From Streptomyces sp. NRRL B-24484 (GTDB lineage Bacteria; Actinomycetota; Actinomycetes; Streptomycetales; Streptomycetaceae), in NCBI RefSeq assembly GCF_000717715.1, contig NZ_JOAI01000008.1:113354-177353 (forward strand): DNA of 64,000 nt. The letters are read 5' to 3'. A program made the position numbers and the translations under genes. The first letter of the stretch is position 1; every line of letters starts with the position of its first letter. Below the pieces are notes generated by a model, which was not told the origin of the DNA, made no database searches, and worked only from the letters and a program-made list of their open reading frames with translations. This document shows, piece by piece, positions 1-8,408 of this stretch.

Positions 1-339
1 GTAGGTCTGGCCGTTGTAGGTCTTGGTGGAGTCCAGGGCGAGCTCGATGACCGTGCCCGGCGCGAGGTGGGCCGTCAGGCCGACCACCAGCAGCGGGAAG
101 ATCAGGCGCATGCCGAAGACGGCGATCAGGACGCCGACCGTCAGGAAGATCTTCTGCCAGAAGGCGTTCATCCGCTTCAGGACGGTGGCGTTGACGACGG
201 CATTGTCGAACGAGAGGGAGATCTCGAGGATCGAGAGGATCAGCACGACGCCGAACCCTTCGGCCCCCCAGATCAGGCCGGCTGCGATGAGGCCGACGAT
301 CGTGATGGCGAAGGACCATCCGAATGTGCGGAGGAACAC
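1..339 (-). CDS. DUF475 / TerC-like integral membrane protein, partial (N-terminal 113 residues)
   Basis: The gene starts with GTG at 339 and runs off the left edge, so the C-terminus is missing. No other in-frame start lies between this GTG and an upstream in-frame stop. The translation has hydrophobic segments at about residues 10-24 and 29-42, the motif SFDNAVVNA (residues 43-51) and another membrane segment at about 64-85. A membrane-embedded SFDNA motif is typical of DUF475, a TerC relative, and TerC proteins are linked to metal export and tellurite resistance. An AAAGG stretch about 11 bases upstream could serve as ribosome binding site. It lies just downstream of two terD genes on the same strand, the usual Ter-type partnership. 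The role in metal or membrane stress is inference. Confidence 0.75.
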   Translation of the reverse strand, partial: MFLRTFGWSFAITIVGLIAAGLIWGAEGFGVVLILSILEISLSFDNAVVNATVLKRMNAFWQKIFLTVGVLIAVFGMRLIFPLLVVGLTAHLAPGTVIELALDSTKTYNGQTY

Positions 340-393
340 GGGGTCAGTTACCTTTCGAATTCATGTCCACGGGCGGGTTTTCGGCGGCGGACT

Positions 394-969
394 TTACTGG
401 ACGTTTACGCCGAAATCCAGGGCGATGCCGCGCAGGCCCGAAGCGTAGCCCTGGCCGACGGCGCGGAACTTCCATTCGCCCTGGTAGCGGTAGAGCTCGC
501 CGAAGATCATTGCGGTCTCCGTGGACGCGTCCTCGGTGAGGTCGTAGCGGGCGATCTCGCGCCCGTCGGTCAGGTTGACCACGCGGATGTAGGCGTTGGA
601 CACCTGGCCGAAGTTCTGGATCCGGGCCTCGGCGTCGTAGATCGACACCGCGAAGACCACCTTGTCGACCTGGACGGGCACCAGGTCGAGGTTGACCTGC
701 ACGACCTCGTCGTCCCCGTCGCCGTCACCGGTGAGGTTGTCGCCCTGGTGCTCGACCGAACCCTCGGGGCTGCGCAGGTTGTTGTAGAAGACGAAGTACT
801 CGTCGCCGAGCACCCGGCCGCCGGCGCAGAGCAGCGCACTGGCGTCCAGGTCGAACGGCGCGCCGGTGGTCGAACGGGCGTCCCAGCCCAGTCCGATCTG
901 CACCTGCGTCAGGTTGGGCGCGGCCTTGGTCAGCGAGACGTTGCCGCCCTTGGCCAGCGTGACACTCAT
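394..969 (-). CDS. terD: TerD family protein (first copy)
   Basis: This 191-residue protein begins [15 protein letters not shown] and carries the usual TerD core: GLGWDAR near residue 30, DLDASALL, a D-rich calcium-binding-like stretch ([13 protein letters not shown]), ISIYDAE-type and QNFGQV motifs, and the tail [16 protein letters not shown]. TerD proteins are cytoplasmic, bind calcium and are tied to tellurite and general stress responses and, in Streptomyces, to differentiation. The ATG at 969 has GGGAGGAAATCCAG before it, a good ribosome site. The copy at 1208-1783 upstream is of equal length and closely similar, and DUF475 follows 54 bases downstream, so the three may be co-transcribed unless the hairpin between the two terD genes stops transcription. 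Confidence 0.9.
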   Translation of the reverse strand: MSVTLAKGGNVSLTKAAPNLTQVQIGLGWDARSTTGAPFDLDASALLCAGGRVLGDEYFVFYNNLRSPEGSVEHQGDNLTGDGDGDDEVVQVNLDLVPVQVDKVVFAVSIYDAEARIQNFGQVSNAYIRVVNLTDGREIARYDLTEDASTETAMIFGELYRYQGEWKFRAVGQGYASGLRGIALDFGVNVQ

Positions 970-1141
970 CTGGATTTCCTCCCAGTCCCCCCGTCCCCGG
1001 GGCCTCTCTGCCGGGCCGGCACCGGCCTGCGACCGGCACGACGGGACGTACCCCAGATCTACGCCCCCGCACCGTCGCACGATCCCGCGCACCGGCCTGA
1101 ACTTCCTGAACTACCTGACCGCACCGCCGCGGACACGCAGC

Positions 1142-1183
1142 GGCCGGGGCCGGTACGGGTGTGCACCCGTACCGGCCCCGGCC
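1142..1183 (-). terminator. Long perfect inverted repeat between the two terD genes
   Basis: Two 20-base arms (1142-1161 and 1164-1183) are exact reverse complements separated by two bases, so about 18 pairs with a small loop can form. It lies 25 bases beyond the stop of the upstream terD gene (1208) and before the next terD start. It is most likely a rho-independent-type terminator without a U-tract, common in high-GC actinomycetes. It could instead be a processing or mRNA-stability hairpin. Confidence 0.65.
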
Positions 1184-1207
1184 AAGAGTATGCAGCCGCC
1201 GACGCGG

Positions 1208-1783
1208 TCAGACGTTCACGCCGAAGTCCTGCGCGATGCCGCGCAGGCCGGAGGCGTAGCCCTGGCCGATCGCGCGGAACTTCCACTCCGCGCCGTTGCG
1301 GTAGAGCTCGCCGAAGACCATCGCGGTCTCGGTGGAGGCGTCCTCGGAGAGGTCGTAGCGGGCGATCTCGGCGCCGCCGGCCTGGTTGATCACGCGGATG
1401 AAGGCGTTGCGCACCTGGCCGAAGTTCTGCTGGCGGTTCTCGGCGTCGTAGATCGACACCGGGAAGACGATCTTGGCGACCTCGGCCGGGACGCCGGCCA
1501 GGTTGACCTTGATCTGCTCGTCGTCGCCCTCGCCCTCACCGGTGAGGTTGTCGCCGGTGTGCTCGACCGAGCCGTCCTGGCTGGTCAGGTTGTTGAAGAA
1601 GACGAAGTCGGCGTCGGAGCGGACCTTGCCCTGGTCGGTGCAGAGCAGGGCGCTGGCGTCCAGGTCGAAATCGGTGCCGGTGGTGGTGCGGACGTCCCAG
1701 CCGAGGCCGACGATGACGGCCGTCAGGCCCGGGGCCTCCTTGGTCAGGGAGACGTTGCCGCCCTTGCTCAGGCTGACACCCAC
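1208..1783 (-). CDS. terD: TerD family protein (second copy)
   Basis: This 191-residue protein has the same layout as its neighbour at 394-969: [14 protein letters not shown] at the start, [27 protein letters not shown] acidic loop, [14 protein letters not shown], and [15 protein letters not shown] at the end. The start chosen is GTG at 1783, preceded by GGAGGACTA; this matches the usual GVSLSKGG start of the family, and longer extensions would add arginine- and proline-rich sequence. It is a calcium-binding stress protein by family. The tandem pair looks like an old local duplication, because the two differ at many positions but are equal in length. Confidence 0.9.
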   Translation of the reverse strand: MGVSLSKGGNVSLTKEAPGLTAVIVGLGWDVRTTTGTDFDLDASALLCTDQGKVRSDADFVFFNNLTSQDGSVEHTGDNLTGEGEGDDEQIKVNLAGVPAEVAKIVFPVSIYDAENRQQNFGQVRNAFIRVINQAGGAEIARYDLSEDASTETAMVFGELYRNGAEWKFRAIGQGYASGLRGIAQDFGVNV

Positions 1784-1915
1784 TAGTCCTCCAAAGGTGC
1801 GGGAGGCACGTGCCGGTGCCCCCGGTGGTGCGGGTCCGGGCCGCCCCGTGCGGGGTGCCCGTCCTGCCAACGGCCCGATCGTAGTGCCGGGTTCCCCACC
1901 GGTCCGCCAGGAGAA

Positions 1916-1950
1916 CCCGGCGCGTCGGACAACCGTCCGAACGCGCCGGG
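1916..1950 (-). terminator. Terminator hairpin after the peroxiredoxin gene
   Basis: Arms 1916-1930 and 1935-1950 pair over 15 positions with one bulged base and a four-base loop (AACC). The hairpin starts 15 bases past the peroxiredoxin stop codon on the minus strand. Confidence 0.65.
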
Positions 1951-1964
1951 CCGGGGCCCACGGC

Positions 1965-2423
1965 TCAGAGCGCGCCGAGCGCGGCCAGGTACTCCTGCTC
2001 GTCGCGGGCGTCCGGCAGCCCGTTGACCACGGACCAGCGGACGGCGCCGGCCTTGTCGATCACGAAGGTGCCGCGCACCGCGCAGCCCTTGTCCTCGGCG
2101 AAGACGCCGTAGGCGCGGGAGACCTCGCCGTGCGGCCAGAAGTCGGACAGCAGCGGGTAGTCCAGCCCCTCCTGGTCGGCGAAGACGCGGAGGGTGAACG
2201 GCGAGTCGTTGGAGACCGCCAGCACCTGCACGTCGTCGTTCTGCAGGCGCGGCAGCTCCTTCTGGATCGCGCACACCTCGCCGGTGCAGACACCGGTGAA
2301 GGCGAACGGGTAGAAGACCAGGACGACGTTCTTCTCGCCCCGGAAGTCGGAGAGCTTCACGAGCTCGCCGTGCTGGTTCTTGAGCTCGAAGTCCGGAGCC
2401 TGGGTGCCGACCTCGATGGCCAT
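1965..2423 (-). CDS. Peroxiredoxin, AhpE/BCP type
   Basis: This 152-residue cytoplasmic thiol peroxidase has the thioredoxin-fold start [12 protein letters not shown], the active-site segment [15 protein letters not shown], and the later SNDSPF and GTFVIDKAG blocks. The peroxidatic cysteine is C46. A second cysteine, C51, sits five residues on, the spacing seen for the resolving cysteine of bacterioferritin co-migratory proteins, so an intramolecular disulfide is plausible. The family reduces hydrogen and organic peroxides with thiol donors. The start is ATG at 2423 with AGGAAGG upstream; longer starts add unrelated basic sequence. A hairpin follows the gene, and another separates it from DUF3052 upstream, so it is probably its own transcript. 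Confidence 0.9.
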   Translation of the reverse strand: MAIEVGTQAPDFELKNQHGELVKLSDFRGEKNVVLVFYPFAFTGVCTGEVCAIQKELPRLQNDDVQVLAVSNDSPFTLRVFADQEGLDYPLLSDFWPHGEVSRAYGVFAEDKGCAVRGTFVIDKAGAVRWSVVNGLPDARDEQEYLAALGAL

Positions 2424-2602
2424 GGATGGGACCTTCCTCGTCGTGGTGCCGCGGCCGCGGAGCGCGACCTCGGGACAGGGGCATCCTCGCATCCGTCCGG
2501 GTGCTTTCGGCCGTTCGGGTGAGATGGGCGGAGGCCCGGCCCCATGGTTCCGCCCTCGGTGAACATCCGCACCGGCGGCGGGCACAACGTGGCGCGGCAC
2601 GC

Positions 2603-2642
2603 CGAAGGGCCCCGCTGGAGGATTCTCCAGCGGGGCCCTTCG
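2603..2642 (-). terminator. Perfect 18-bp terminator hairpin after DUF3052
   Basis: Arms 2603-2620 and 2625-2642 are exact reverse complements with a four-base loop (GATT). It lies 14 bases beyond the stop of the DUF3052 gene on the minus strand. Confidence 0.85.
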
Positions 2643-2656
2643 CGGTCTTCCGTAGG

Positions 2657-3094
2657 TCAGCGCTTCCCGGAGCGCGCGGCCTTCGGGGTGGCCAGGCGGG
2701 TGCCGGCCCAGTCCTTGGCGATCGCGACCGAGCTGGTCTGCGACAGGCCGGCCGTCTTGGCGGCGTCGGCGATCTCGTGCGCCTCGACGTGGCCGTCACG
2801 GCCGGTCTTGGGCGTCAGCAGCCAGATCAGACCGCCCTCGGCGAGGTACTCCAGCGCGTCGACGAGGGCGTCGGTGAGATCCCCGTCCTCCTCGCGGTGC
2901 CACAGCAGGACGCCGTCGGCGACGTCGTCGTAGTCCTCGTCGACGAGATCGCTGCCAGTGATGGACTCGATGCCCTCGCGGAGCTCCTGGTCACTGTCTT
3001 CGTCGTACCCGAGCTCCTGGATGATCTGGCCCTCTTCGAAGCCGAGACGAGCTGCCGGGTTGGACTTGTCCGCGGGGTCCGCGGTCGCGCTCAC
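2657..3094 (-). CDS. DUF3052 domain protein
   Basis: This small acidic 145-residue protein is conserved across actinobacteria. The family signature is visible as PAARLGFEEGQIIQELGYDED near the N-terminus, LVDEDYDDVADGVLLWHREEDGDLTDALVDAL in two parts in the middle, and LIWLLTPKTGRDG followed by a short basic tail. The function of the family is unknown to me. The GTG at 3094 was chosen because TGGAGGTT lies upstream and the protein then begins VSATADPADKSN, as homologues do. It is divergent from aceE across a 522-base control region. In relatives it also lies next to aceE, which hints at a link to central metabolism, but that is inference. Confidence 0.88.
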   Translation of the reverse strand: MSATADPADKSNPAARLGFEEGQIIQELGYDEDSDQELREGIESITGSDLVDEDYDDVADGVLLWHREEDGDLTDALVDALEYLAEGGLIWLLTPKTGRDGHVEAHEIADAAKTAGLSQTSSVAIAKDWAGTRLATPKAARSGKR

Positions 3095-3233
3095 GGGAAT
3101 AACCTCCAGTATTCGGCTCGGCGTCCATGCCGAGGCTGTGGGCGTAGTCCACACGTGCGCGGCGGTTCGCGCAAGTACCCGACACCCGATCCCACCCAAA
3201 GGTTGACGTGGGGAAGGGGGACACGCCGAGTGA

Positions 3234-3249
3234 TGTGTCGCGAATCACA
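3234..3249. promoter_or_regulatory. Crp-like palindrome
   Basis: TGTGT-CGCGAA-TCACA matches the classical CRP consensus TGTGA-N6-TCACA at 9 of 10 half-site positions. Streptomyces and Mycobacterium encode cAMP receptor proteins recognising closely similar sites. It lies 140 bases upstream of DUF3052 and 370 upstream of aceE. Binding is inferred. Confidence 0.45.
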
Positions 3250-3523
3250 CCCGTTTGCCCTTTTCTGCCCCGACCAATCATGCTTCGCCCCCTGGTCCAG
3301 GTCCAGCACCGGCCGTACACCTGCCCGAGATGCGAACGGCATTCGGGGTCACTGCTCCGGCGGGCGTAGAGTCTCCTGTTGGCCCTCAGCCCGACCGCCC
3401 TTCCGGGCGGGAGGGACCCAGGTCGGACCACCTCTTCGTAACACCACAACCGGGGGTGCGCAGGACGGGCGACGACGCCCCCCGCACCACCCCCCGACCG
3501 GCCCGCCCACCAGGCGGAACGGT

Positions 3524-3535
3524 TACCGATCGGTA
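3524..3535. promoter_or_regulatory. Perfect 12-base palindrome upstream of aceE
   Basis: TACCGATCGGTA is fully self-complementary and lies 82 bases before the aceE start, in the promoter zone. Palindromes of this form are typical TetR-family operators, but no such regulator is adjacent, so the protein that would bind is unknown. Confidence 0.4.
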
Positions 3536-3616
3536 GAGATGACGGATCTCCGAGTCGCGGTACACGATGGAGGCGGCGCGACACACCTCAGTTTCGACCG
3601 ACAGTGAAGGAACAGC

Positions 3617-6367
3617 GTGGCTTCCGGATCCGATCGCAACCCGATCATCATTGGCGGCCTTCCGAGTCAGGTCCCGGACTTCGATCCCGAGGAGACCGCG
3701 GAATGGCTGGAGTCGCTCGACGCGGCCATCGACGAGCGGGGGCGTGAGCGCGCCCGCTACCTGATGCTCCGCCTGATCGAGCGCGCCCGTGAGAAGCGTG
3801 TCGCCGTGCCCGAGATGCGCAGCACGGACTACGTCAACACCATCGCGACCAAGGACGAGCCGTTCTTCCCCGGCAACGAGGAGATCGAGCGCAAGATCCT
3901 CAACGCGACCCGCTGGAACGCGGCCGTGATGGTCTCCCGGGCGCAGCGCCCGGGCATCGGCGTCGGCGGCCACATCGCCACCTTCGCCTCCTCCGCGTCG
4001 CTGTACGACGTGGGCTTCAACTACTTCTTCCGCGGCAAGGACGCCGAGGGCGAGTCCGGCGACCAGATCTTCTTCCAGGGCCACGCCTCCCCCGGCATCT
4101 ACGCCCGCGCCTTCCTGCTGGACCGACTGACCGAGCAGCAGCTCGACGCGTTCCGCCAGGAGAAGTCGAAGGCCCCCTACGGCCTCTCCAGCTACCCGCA
4201 CCCGCGGCTGATGCCGGACTTCTGGGAGTTCCCGACCGTCTCGATGGGCCTCGGCCCGCTCGGCGCGATCTACCAGGCCCGGATGAACCGGTACCTGGAG
4301 CACCGCGGCATCAAGGACACCTCGGACAGCCACGTCTACGCCTTCCTCGGCGACGGCGAGATGGACGAGCCCGAGTCGCTCGGCCAGCTGTCGCTCGCGG
4401 CGCGCGAGGGCCTGGACAACCTGACCTTCGTGGTCAACTGCAACCTGCAGCGCCTCGACGGCCCGGTCCGCGGCAACGGCAAGATCATCCAGGAGCTGGA
4501 GTCGCAGTTCCGCGGCGCCGGCTGGAACGTGATCAAGCTGGTCTGGGACCGCAGCTGGGACCCGCTGCTCGCGCAGGACCGCGACGGCGTCCTGGTGAAC
4601 AAGCTGAACACCACGGTGGACGGCCAGTTCCAGACCTACGCCACCGAGACCGGCTCGTACATCCGCGAGCACTTCTTCGGCGGCGACCTGCGCCTGCGCG
4701 CCATGGTCGAGAACATGTCCGACCACGAGATCCAGCACCTGGGCCGCGGCGGCCACGACCACCGCAAGGTCTACGCCGCGTTCAAGGCCGCCCGCGAGCA
4801 CAAGGGCCAGCCGACGGTCATCCTCGCCCAGACGGTCAAGGGCTGGACGCTCGGCCCGAACTTCGAGGGCCGCAACGCGACGCACCAGATGAAGAAGCTG
4901 ACGGTCGAGGACCTGAAGCGCTTCCGCGACCGCCTGCACCTGCCGATCACCGACAAGCAGCTGGACGAGGGCTACGCGCCCTACTACCACCCGGGTCGCG
5001 ACTCGGAGGAGATCCAGTACATGCACGACCGCCGGCGCGAGCTCGGCGGCTACGTGCCGACCCGCAAGGTCCGCCCGCGCAAGCTGGAACTGCCCGGCGA
5101 CGACGCGTACAAGGCGGTCAAGAAGGGCTCCGGCAACCAGACCATCGCCACCACCATGGCGTTCGTCCGGCTGCTCAAGGACCTCATGCGGGACAAGGGC
5201 ATCGGCAACCGCTTCGTGCCGATCGCGCCCGACGAGTACCGCACCTTCGGCATGGACTCGCTCTTCCCGTCCGCCAAGATCTACAACCCGCTCGGCCAGA
5301 CCTACGAGTCGGTCGACCGCGAGCTGCTCCTGGCGTACAAGGAGTCCCCGACCGGCCAGATGCTGCACGACGGCATCTCCGAGGCGGGCTGCACCGCCTC
5401 GCTGATCGCCGCCGGCTCGTCCTACGCGACGCACGGCGAGCCGCTGATCCCGGTGTACGTCTTCTACTCGATGTTCGGGTTCCAGCGCACCGGTGACCAG
5501 TTCTGGCAGATGGCGGACCAGCTGGCGCGCGGCTTCGTGCTCGGTGCCACCGCCGGCCGCACCACGCTGACCGGTGAGGGCCTGCAGCACGCCGACGGCC
5601 ACTCGCACCTGCTGGCCTCGACCAACCCCGGCGTCGTCGCGTACGACCCGGCGTACGGCTACGAGATCGCGCACATCGTGCAGGACGGTCTGCGCCGGAT
5701 GTACGGCAGCAGCGCGGAGCACCCGCAGGGCGAGGACGTCTTCTACTACCTCACCGTGTACAACGAGCCCATCAGGATGCCGGCCGAGCCCGAGGGCGTC
5801 GACACCGACGGCATCCTCAAGGGCCTGTACCGGCTCAAGGGCGGCGAGGCCGGCGCGATCCCGGCGCAGATCCTCGCCTCCGGCGTGGCCGTGCCGTGGG
5901 CCCTGGAGGCCCAGCGCATCCTCGCCGAGGAGTGGAACGTCAAGGCCGACGTGTGGTCCGCGACCTCGTGGAACGAGCTGCGCCGCGACGCCGTCGAGGC
6001 GGAGGAGTTCAACCTGCTCCACCCGGAGGAGCCGCAGCGCGTCCCGTACGTGACCGCCAAGCTCCAGGGCGCCGAGGGCCCGTTCGTCGCCGTGTCCGAC
6101 TGGATGCGCGCGGTGCCGGACCAGATCTCGCGCTGGGTGCCGGGCACCTGGCAGTCGCTGGGTGCGGACGGCTTCGGCTTCGCCGACACCCGTGGTGCGG
6201 CCCGTCGCTTCTTCCACATCGACGCGCAGTCGGTGGTCCTCGCGGTGCTCACCGAGCTCGCCAAGCAGGGCAAGGTCGAGCGCAGCGTGCTGAAGTCCGC
6301 GATCGACCGCTACCAGCTGCTCGACGTGGCCTCGGCCGACCCGGGCGCCGCCGGCGGCGACGCCTGA
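3617..6367 (+). CDS. aceE: Pyruvate dehydrogenase E1 component, homodimeric type
   Basis: This 916-residue thiamine diphosphate enzyme decarboxylates pyruvate and acetylates the lipoyl domain of E2. The homodimeric AceE layout is clear: N-terminal [13 protein letters not shown] and [26 protein letters not shown], the ThDP-binding stretch from [12 protein letters not shown] to [17 protein letters not shown], the substrate-channel [11 protein letters not shown] and [14 protein letters not shown], and the pyrimidine-domain [16 protein letters not shown]. Length agrees with the family (about 890-920). The GTG start has GAAGGA 6 bases upstream. No E2 or E3 gene is next to it, as is usual in actinomycetes. 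The Crp-like site and palindrome upstream suggest transcriptional control. A strong hairpin follows. Confidence 0.97.
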   Translation: MASGSDRNPIIIGGLPSQVPDFDPEETAEWLESLDAAIDERGRERARYLMLRLIERAREKRVAVPEMRSTDYVNTIATKDEPFFPGNEEIERKILNATRWNAAVMVSRAQRPGIGVGGHIATFASSASLYDVGFNYFFRGKDAEGESGDQIFFQGHASPGIYARAFLLDRLTEQQLDAFRQEKSKAPYGLSSYPHPRLMPDFWEFPTVSMGLGPLGAIYQARMNRYLEHRGIKDTSDSHVYAFLGDGEMDEPESLGQLSLAAREGLDNLTFVVNCNLQRLDGPVRGNGKIIQELESQFRGAGWNVIKLVWDRSWDPLLAQDRDGVLVNKLNTTVDGQFQTYATETGSYIREHFFGGDLRLRAMVENMSDHEIQHLGRGGHDHRKVYAAFKAAREHKGQPTVILAQTVKGWTLGPNFEGRNATHQMKKLTVEDLKRFRDRLHLPITDKQLDEGYAPYYHPGRDSEEIQYMHDRRRELGGYVPTRKVRPRKLELPGDDAYKAVKKGSGNQTIATTMAFVRLLKDLMRDKGIGNRFVPIAPDEYRTFGMDSLFPSAKIYNPLGQTYESVDRELLLAYKESPTGQMLHDGISEAGCTASLIAAGSSYATHGEPLIPVYVFYSMFGFQRTGDQFWQMADQLARGFVLGATAGRTTLTGEGLQHADGHSHLLASTNPGVVAYDPAYGYEIAHIVQDGLRRMYGSSAEHPQGEDVFYYLTVYNEPIRMPAEPEGVDTDGILKGLYRLKGGEAGAIPAQILASGVAVPWALEAQRILAEEWNVKADVWSATSWNELRRDAVEAEEFNLLHPEEPQRVPYVTAKLQGAEGPFVAVSDWMRAVPDQISRWVPGTWQSLGADGFGFADTRGAARRFFHIDAQSVVLAVLTELAKQGKVERSVLKSAIDRYQLLDVASADPGAAGGDA

Positions 6368-6381
6368 TCCGCTGATCCGGT

Positions 6382-6423
6382 CCGGAGGGCCGGCCGCCCC
6401 GCAGGGGGTGGCCGGCCCTCCGG
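6382..6423. terminator. Bidirectional terminator between aceE and the kinase gene
   Basis: Arms 6382-6395 and 6410-6423 are exact 14-base reverse complements with a 14-base loop, placed between the convergent stops of aceE (6367) and the kinase (6434). Confidence 0.8.
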
Positions 6424-6433
6424 CGTTCCCGGC

Positions 6434-8209
6434 TCAGGCCACGGTGAAGGAGTTGAGGACGGTCGAGAACTGCTGGCTGGTGAGCGTCCAGTCCTCCTCG
6501 GGCGAGGCCGCGTAGATCGCGTACTCGGTGCCGTTCGGGGCGATGAACGCCTGGTCGACCGCGTGCCGCGGGTTGCCCTGCCGGTCGGTGGAGGTGAACT
6601 CCCAGAGCGCGCCCTCGCGGCCCTGGTAGACGTTCGGCTGCAGGACGATCCGGGTGTAGTCGGGCTGGGCGGAGACGGTCTGCTCCAGCTCCAGGAAGTG
6701 CGACTCGGGCGACCGGGCCGCGCCCGGCGCGACCCCGAAGCGCAGCAGGTGCAGGCCGCCGTCCGGGGAGTAGTCGATCTGGCCGCCGGTCTCGCTGCGG
6801 GTCCAGCCCTGCGGCACGGCCACCCGGAAGCCTGCCGGGTCGTCGCTCCAGCGGAAGCCAGCCGGGGCCGGGGTGCCGGGCGGGGTCGGGCTCGGCGTGG
6901 GCGTCGGGCTGGGCGTCGGGCTGGGCGTCGGGGTCGGCGTCGGGCTCGGGCTCGGCGTGGGGCTGGGCGTGGGGCTGGGCGTCGGGGTCGGCGCGGTGGC
7001 CGTCGACGTGCCCGCGGCCGAGGAGCCGCCGGTCTTGTCCGAGCCGCCGAGCAGGGCGAAGGCCACGCCGCCGGCCAGCAGCGCCGCCAGCAGCACGCCG
7101 GCGGCGATCAGCCGGGTCCGGCGACGGCCGCGCCGCCCCTCGGCGCCGTCCACGGGGGGCGGCGGTTCACCGGCGGCCGGCTCCCCGGGCGGCGGGACGG
7201 CGGACAGGATTGCCGGGACGGCGACCGGGGTCGGCGGGGTCGCCGCGGTGGGCAGGCCCAGCACCGGGGTGGACCGCTCGGTGGGCGGGTGGACGGCCCG
7301 CGGCCGGCTGCCCGCGAGCTCGTGCAGCATCGCCAGCGCCTCGGGCGCGGTGGGCCGCTCGGCCGGGTCCTTGCGGAGCAGCGCCTCCAGCACGGGCGCC
7401 AGCGGGCCGGCGTTGCGGGGCTCCGGCAGCGGGTCGGCGACCACCGCCTGCAGGGTGCTCATGGTGGTCGTCCGGTGGAACGGCGACTGCCCCTCGACCG
7501 CCGCGTACAGCGTCGCTCCGAGCGACCAGAGGTCGGACTCGGGGCCGGGCCGGTGGCCGGTCACCCGTTCCGGGGCCACGTAGTCGGGCGAGCCGACGAT
7601 GTCGCCGGTGCGGGTCAGGCCGGGGGCGCCGGCCAGCACGGCGATGCCGAAGTCGGTGAGGACGGCCCGGCCGCCGCGCTCCAGCAGGACGTTGGCGGGC
7701 TTGACGTCGCGGTGCAGCACGCCGTTGCGGTGCGCCTCGTCGAGGGCGGCGAGCACCTGCTCGCCGATCCGGGCGGCGTCCTTGGGCAGCAGGGTGCCCT
7801 CCTCGGCGACGACCTCGGCGAGCGAGCGGCCGTCGATCAGCTCCATGACGATCCACGGCCGGCCGGCCTCCTCCAGCACGTCGTACACGGTGATCACGCC
7901 GGGGTGCTTGAGCATCGCGGCCGCGCGGGCCTCCTGCTCCATCCGCGCCCGGACGGCGGCGAGGTCCTCCTCGGGCAGGCCGGAGACGCTCAGTTCCTTG
8001 ACCGCGACCCGGCGGGCGAGCTTGTCGTCCCGGGCCACCCAGACCGTGCCCATGCCGCCGCGGCCGAGCCGCCGCCCGAGCCGGTAGCGCCCGGCGAGCA
8101 GCCGGCCGTCGGCGTCGTCCGGGGCGTGCGCGTCGTCCGGGGCGTGCCTGCCGTTCGGTTCGTCCGCCCCGCCGTCCGCCGGGGGCCCGCCGCCGTCCGC
8201 TGGGTCCAT
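6434..8209 (-). CDS. Single-pass Ser/Thr protein kinase with extracytoplasmic domain
   Basis: In this 591-residue protein the kinase domain starts at about residue 41 (RYRLGRRLGRGGMG), with ATP-binding lysine K71, catalytic HRD at 166-168 and DFG at 186-188; the APE motif is also present. A basic stretch and one hydrophobic segment (IAAGVLLAALLAGGVAFALL) follow, then a long Pro-Thr-Ser linker (repeats of TPSP) and an outside domain of about 140 residues. The architecture is that of a PknB-type receptor kinase, but the outside part has no PASTA repeats that I can see. Its ligand and targets are unknown. It is downstream of, and in the same direction as, the exporter gene at 8409, separated from it by a strong hairpin. 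Confidence 0.92.
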   Translation of the reverse strand: MDPADGGGPPADGGADEPNGRHAPDDAHAPDDADGRLLAGRYRLGRRLGRGGMGTVWVARDDKLARRVAVKELSVSGLPEEDLAAVRARMEQEARAAAMLKHPGVITVYDVLEEAGRPWIVMELIDGRSLAEVVAEEGTLLPKDAARIGEQVLAALDEAHRNGVLHRDVKPANVLLERGGRAVLTDFGIAVLAGAPGLTRTGDIVGSPDYVAPERVTGHRPGPESDLWSLGATLYAAVEGQSPFHRTTTMSTLQAVVADPLPEPRNAGPLAPVLEALLRKDPAERPTAPEALAMLHELAGSRPRAVHPPTERSTPVLGLPTAATPPTPVAVPAILSAVPPPGEPAAGEPPPPVDGAEGRRGRRRTRLIAAGVLLAALLAGGVAFALLGGSDKTGGSSAAGTSTATAPTPTPSPTPSPTPSPSPTPTPTPSPTPSPTPTPSPTPPGTPAPAGFRWSDDPAGFRVAVPQGWTRSETGGQIDYSPDGGLHLLRFGVAPGAARSPESHFLELEQTVSAQPDYTRIVLQPNVYQGREGALWEFTSTDRQGNPRHAVDQAFIAPNGTEYAIYAASPEEDWTLTSQQFSTVLNSFTVA

Positions 8210-8331
8210 CGCCGTCCCCTGTGCCCCGTCCGAAATCCGTCCCGCCGCTCCGGCCGGACGGCCCCGCCCGGCTCCCAGTCTGGGCCCGGTGCCCCGGCCC
8301 GGCGACCGGGAGCGGCGGGACGGCGACGCAG

Positions 8332-8367
8332 CGCACCCGGCCGGGAGCGGACTCCCGGCCGGGTGCG
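8332..8367 (-). terminator. Terminator after the DHA2 exporter gene
   Basis: Arms 8332-8347 and 8352-8367 are perfect 16-base reverse complements with loop CGGA, 41 bases past the exporter stop codon on the minus strand. Confidence 0.8.
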
Positions 8368-8408
8368 AGGGGGTGGTGCGCGGTGTGCTGCGCCGAGGTG
8401 CGCGGGCG

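Larger units (their letters stand above)
3095..3616. other. Gene-free control region between DUF3052 and aceE
   Basis: These 522 bases hold the divergent promoters of DUF3052 and aceE. I see no convincing gene: reading frames here lack third-position GC bias. Two symmetric sites stand out and are listed separately: a Crp-like TGTGT-N6-TCACA at 3234-3249 and a 12-base palindrome at 3524-3535. Confidence 0.7.

Noticed and set aside
3386..6217. A 943-codon open frame antisense to aceE
   Set aside because: It is a Val/Ala/Arg-rich shadow of aceE with no family motifs.
6880..7000. G-rich short tandem repeat as a regulatory element
   Set aside because: It encodes the Pro-Thr-Ser linker of the kinase; the G/C repeat follows from the codons.
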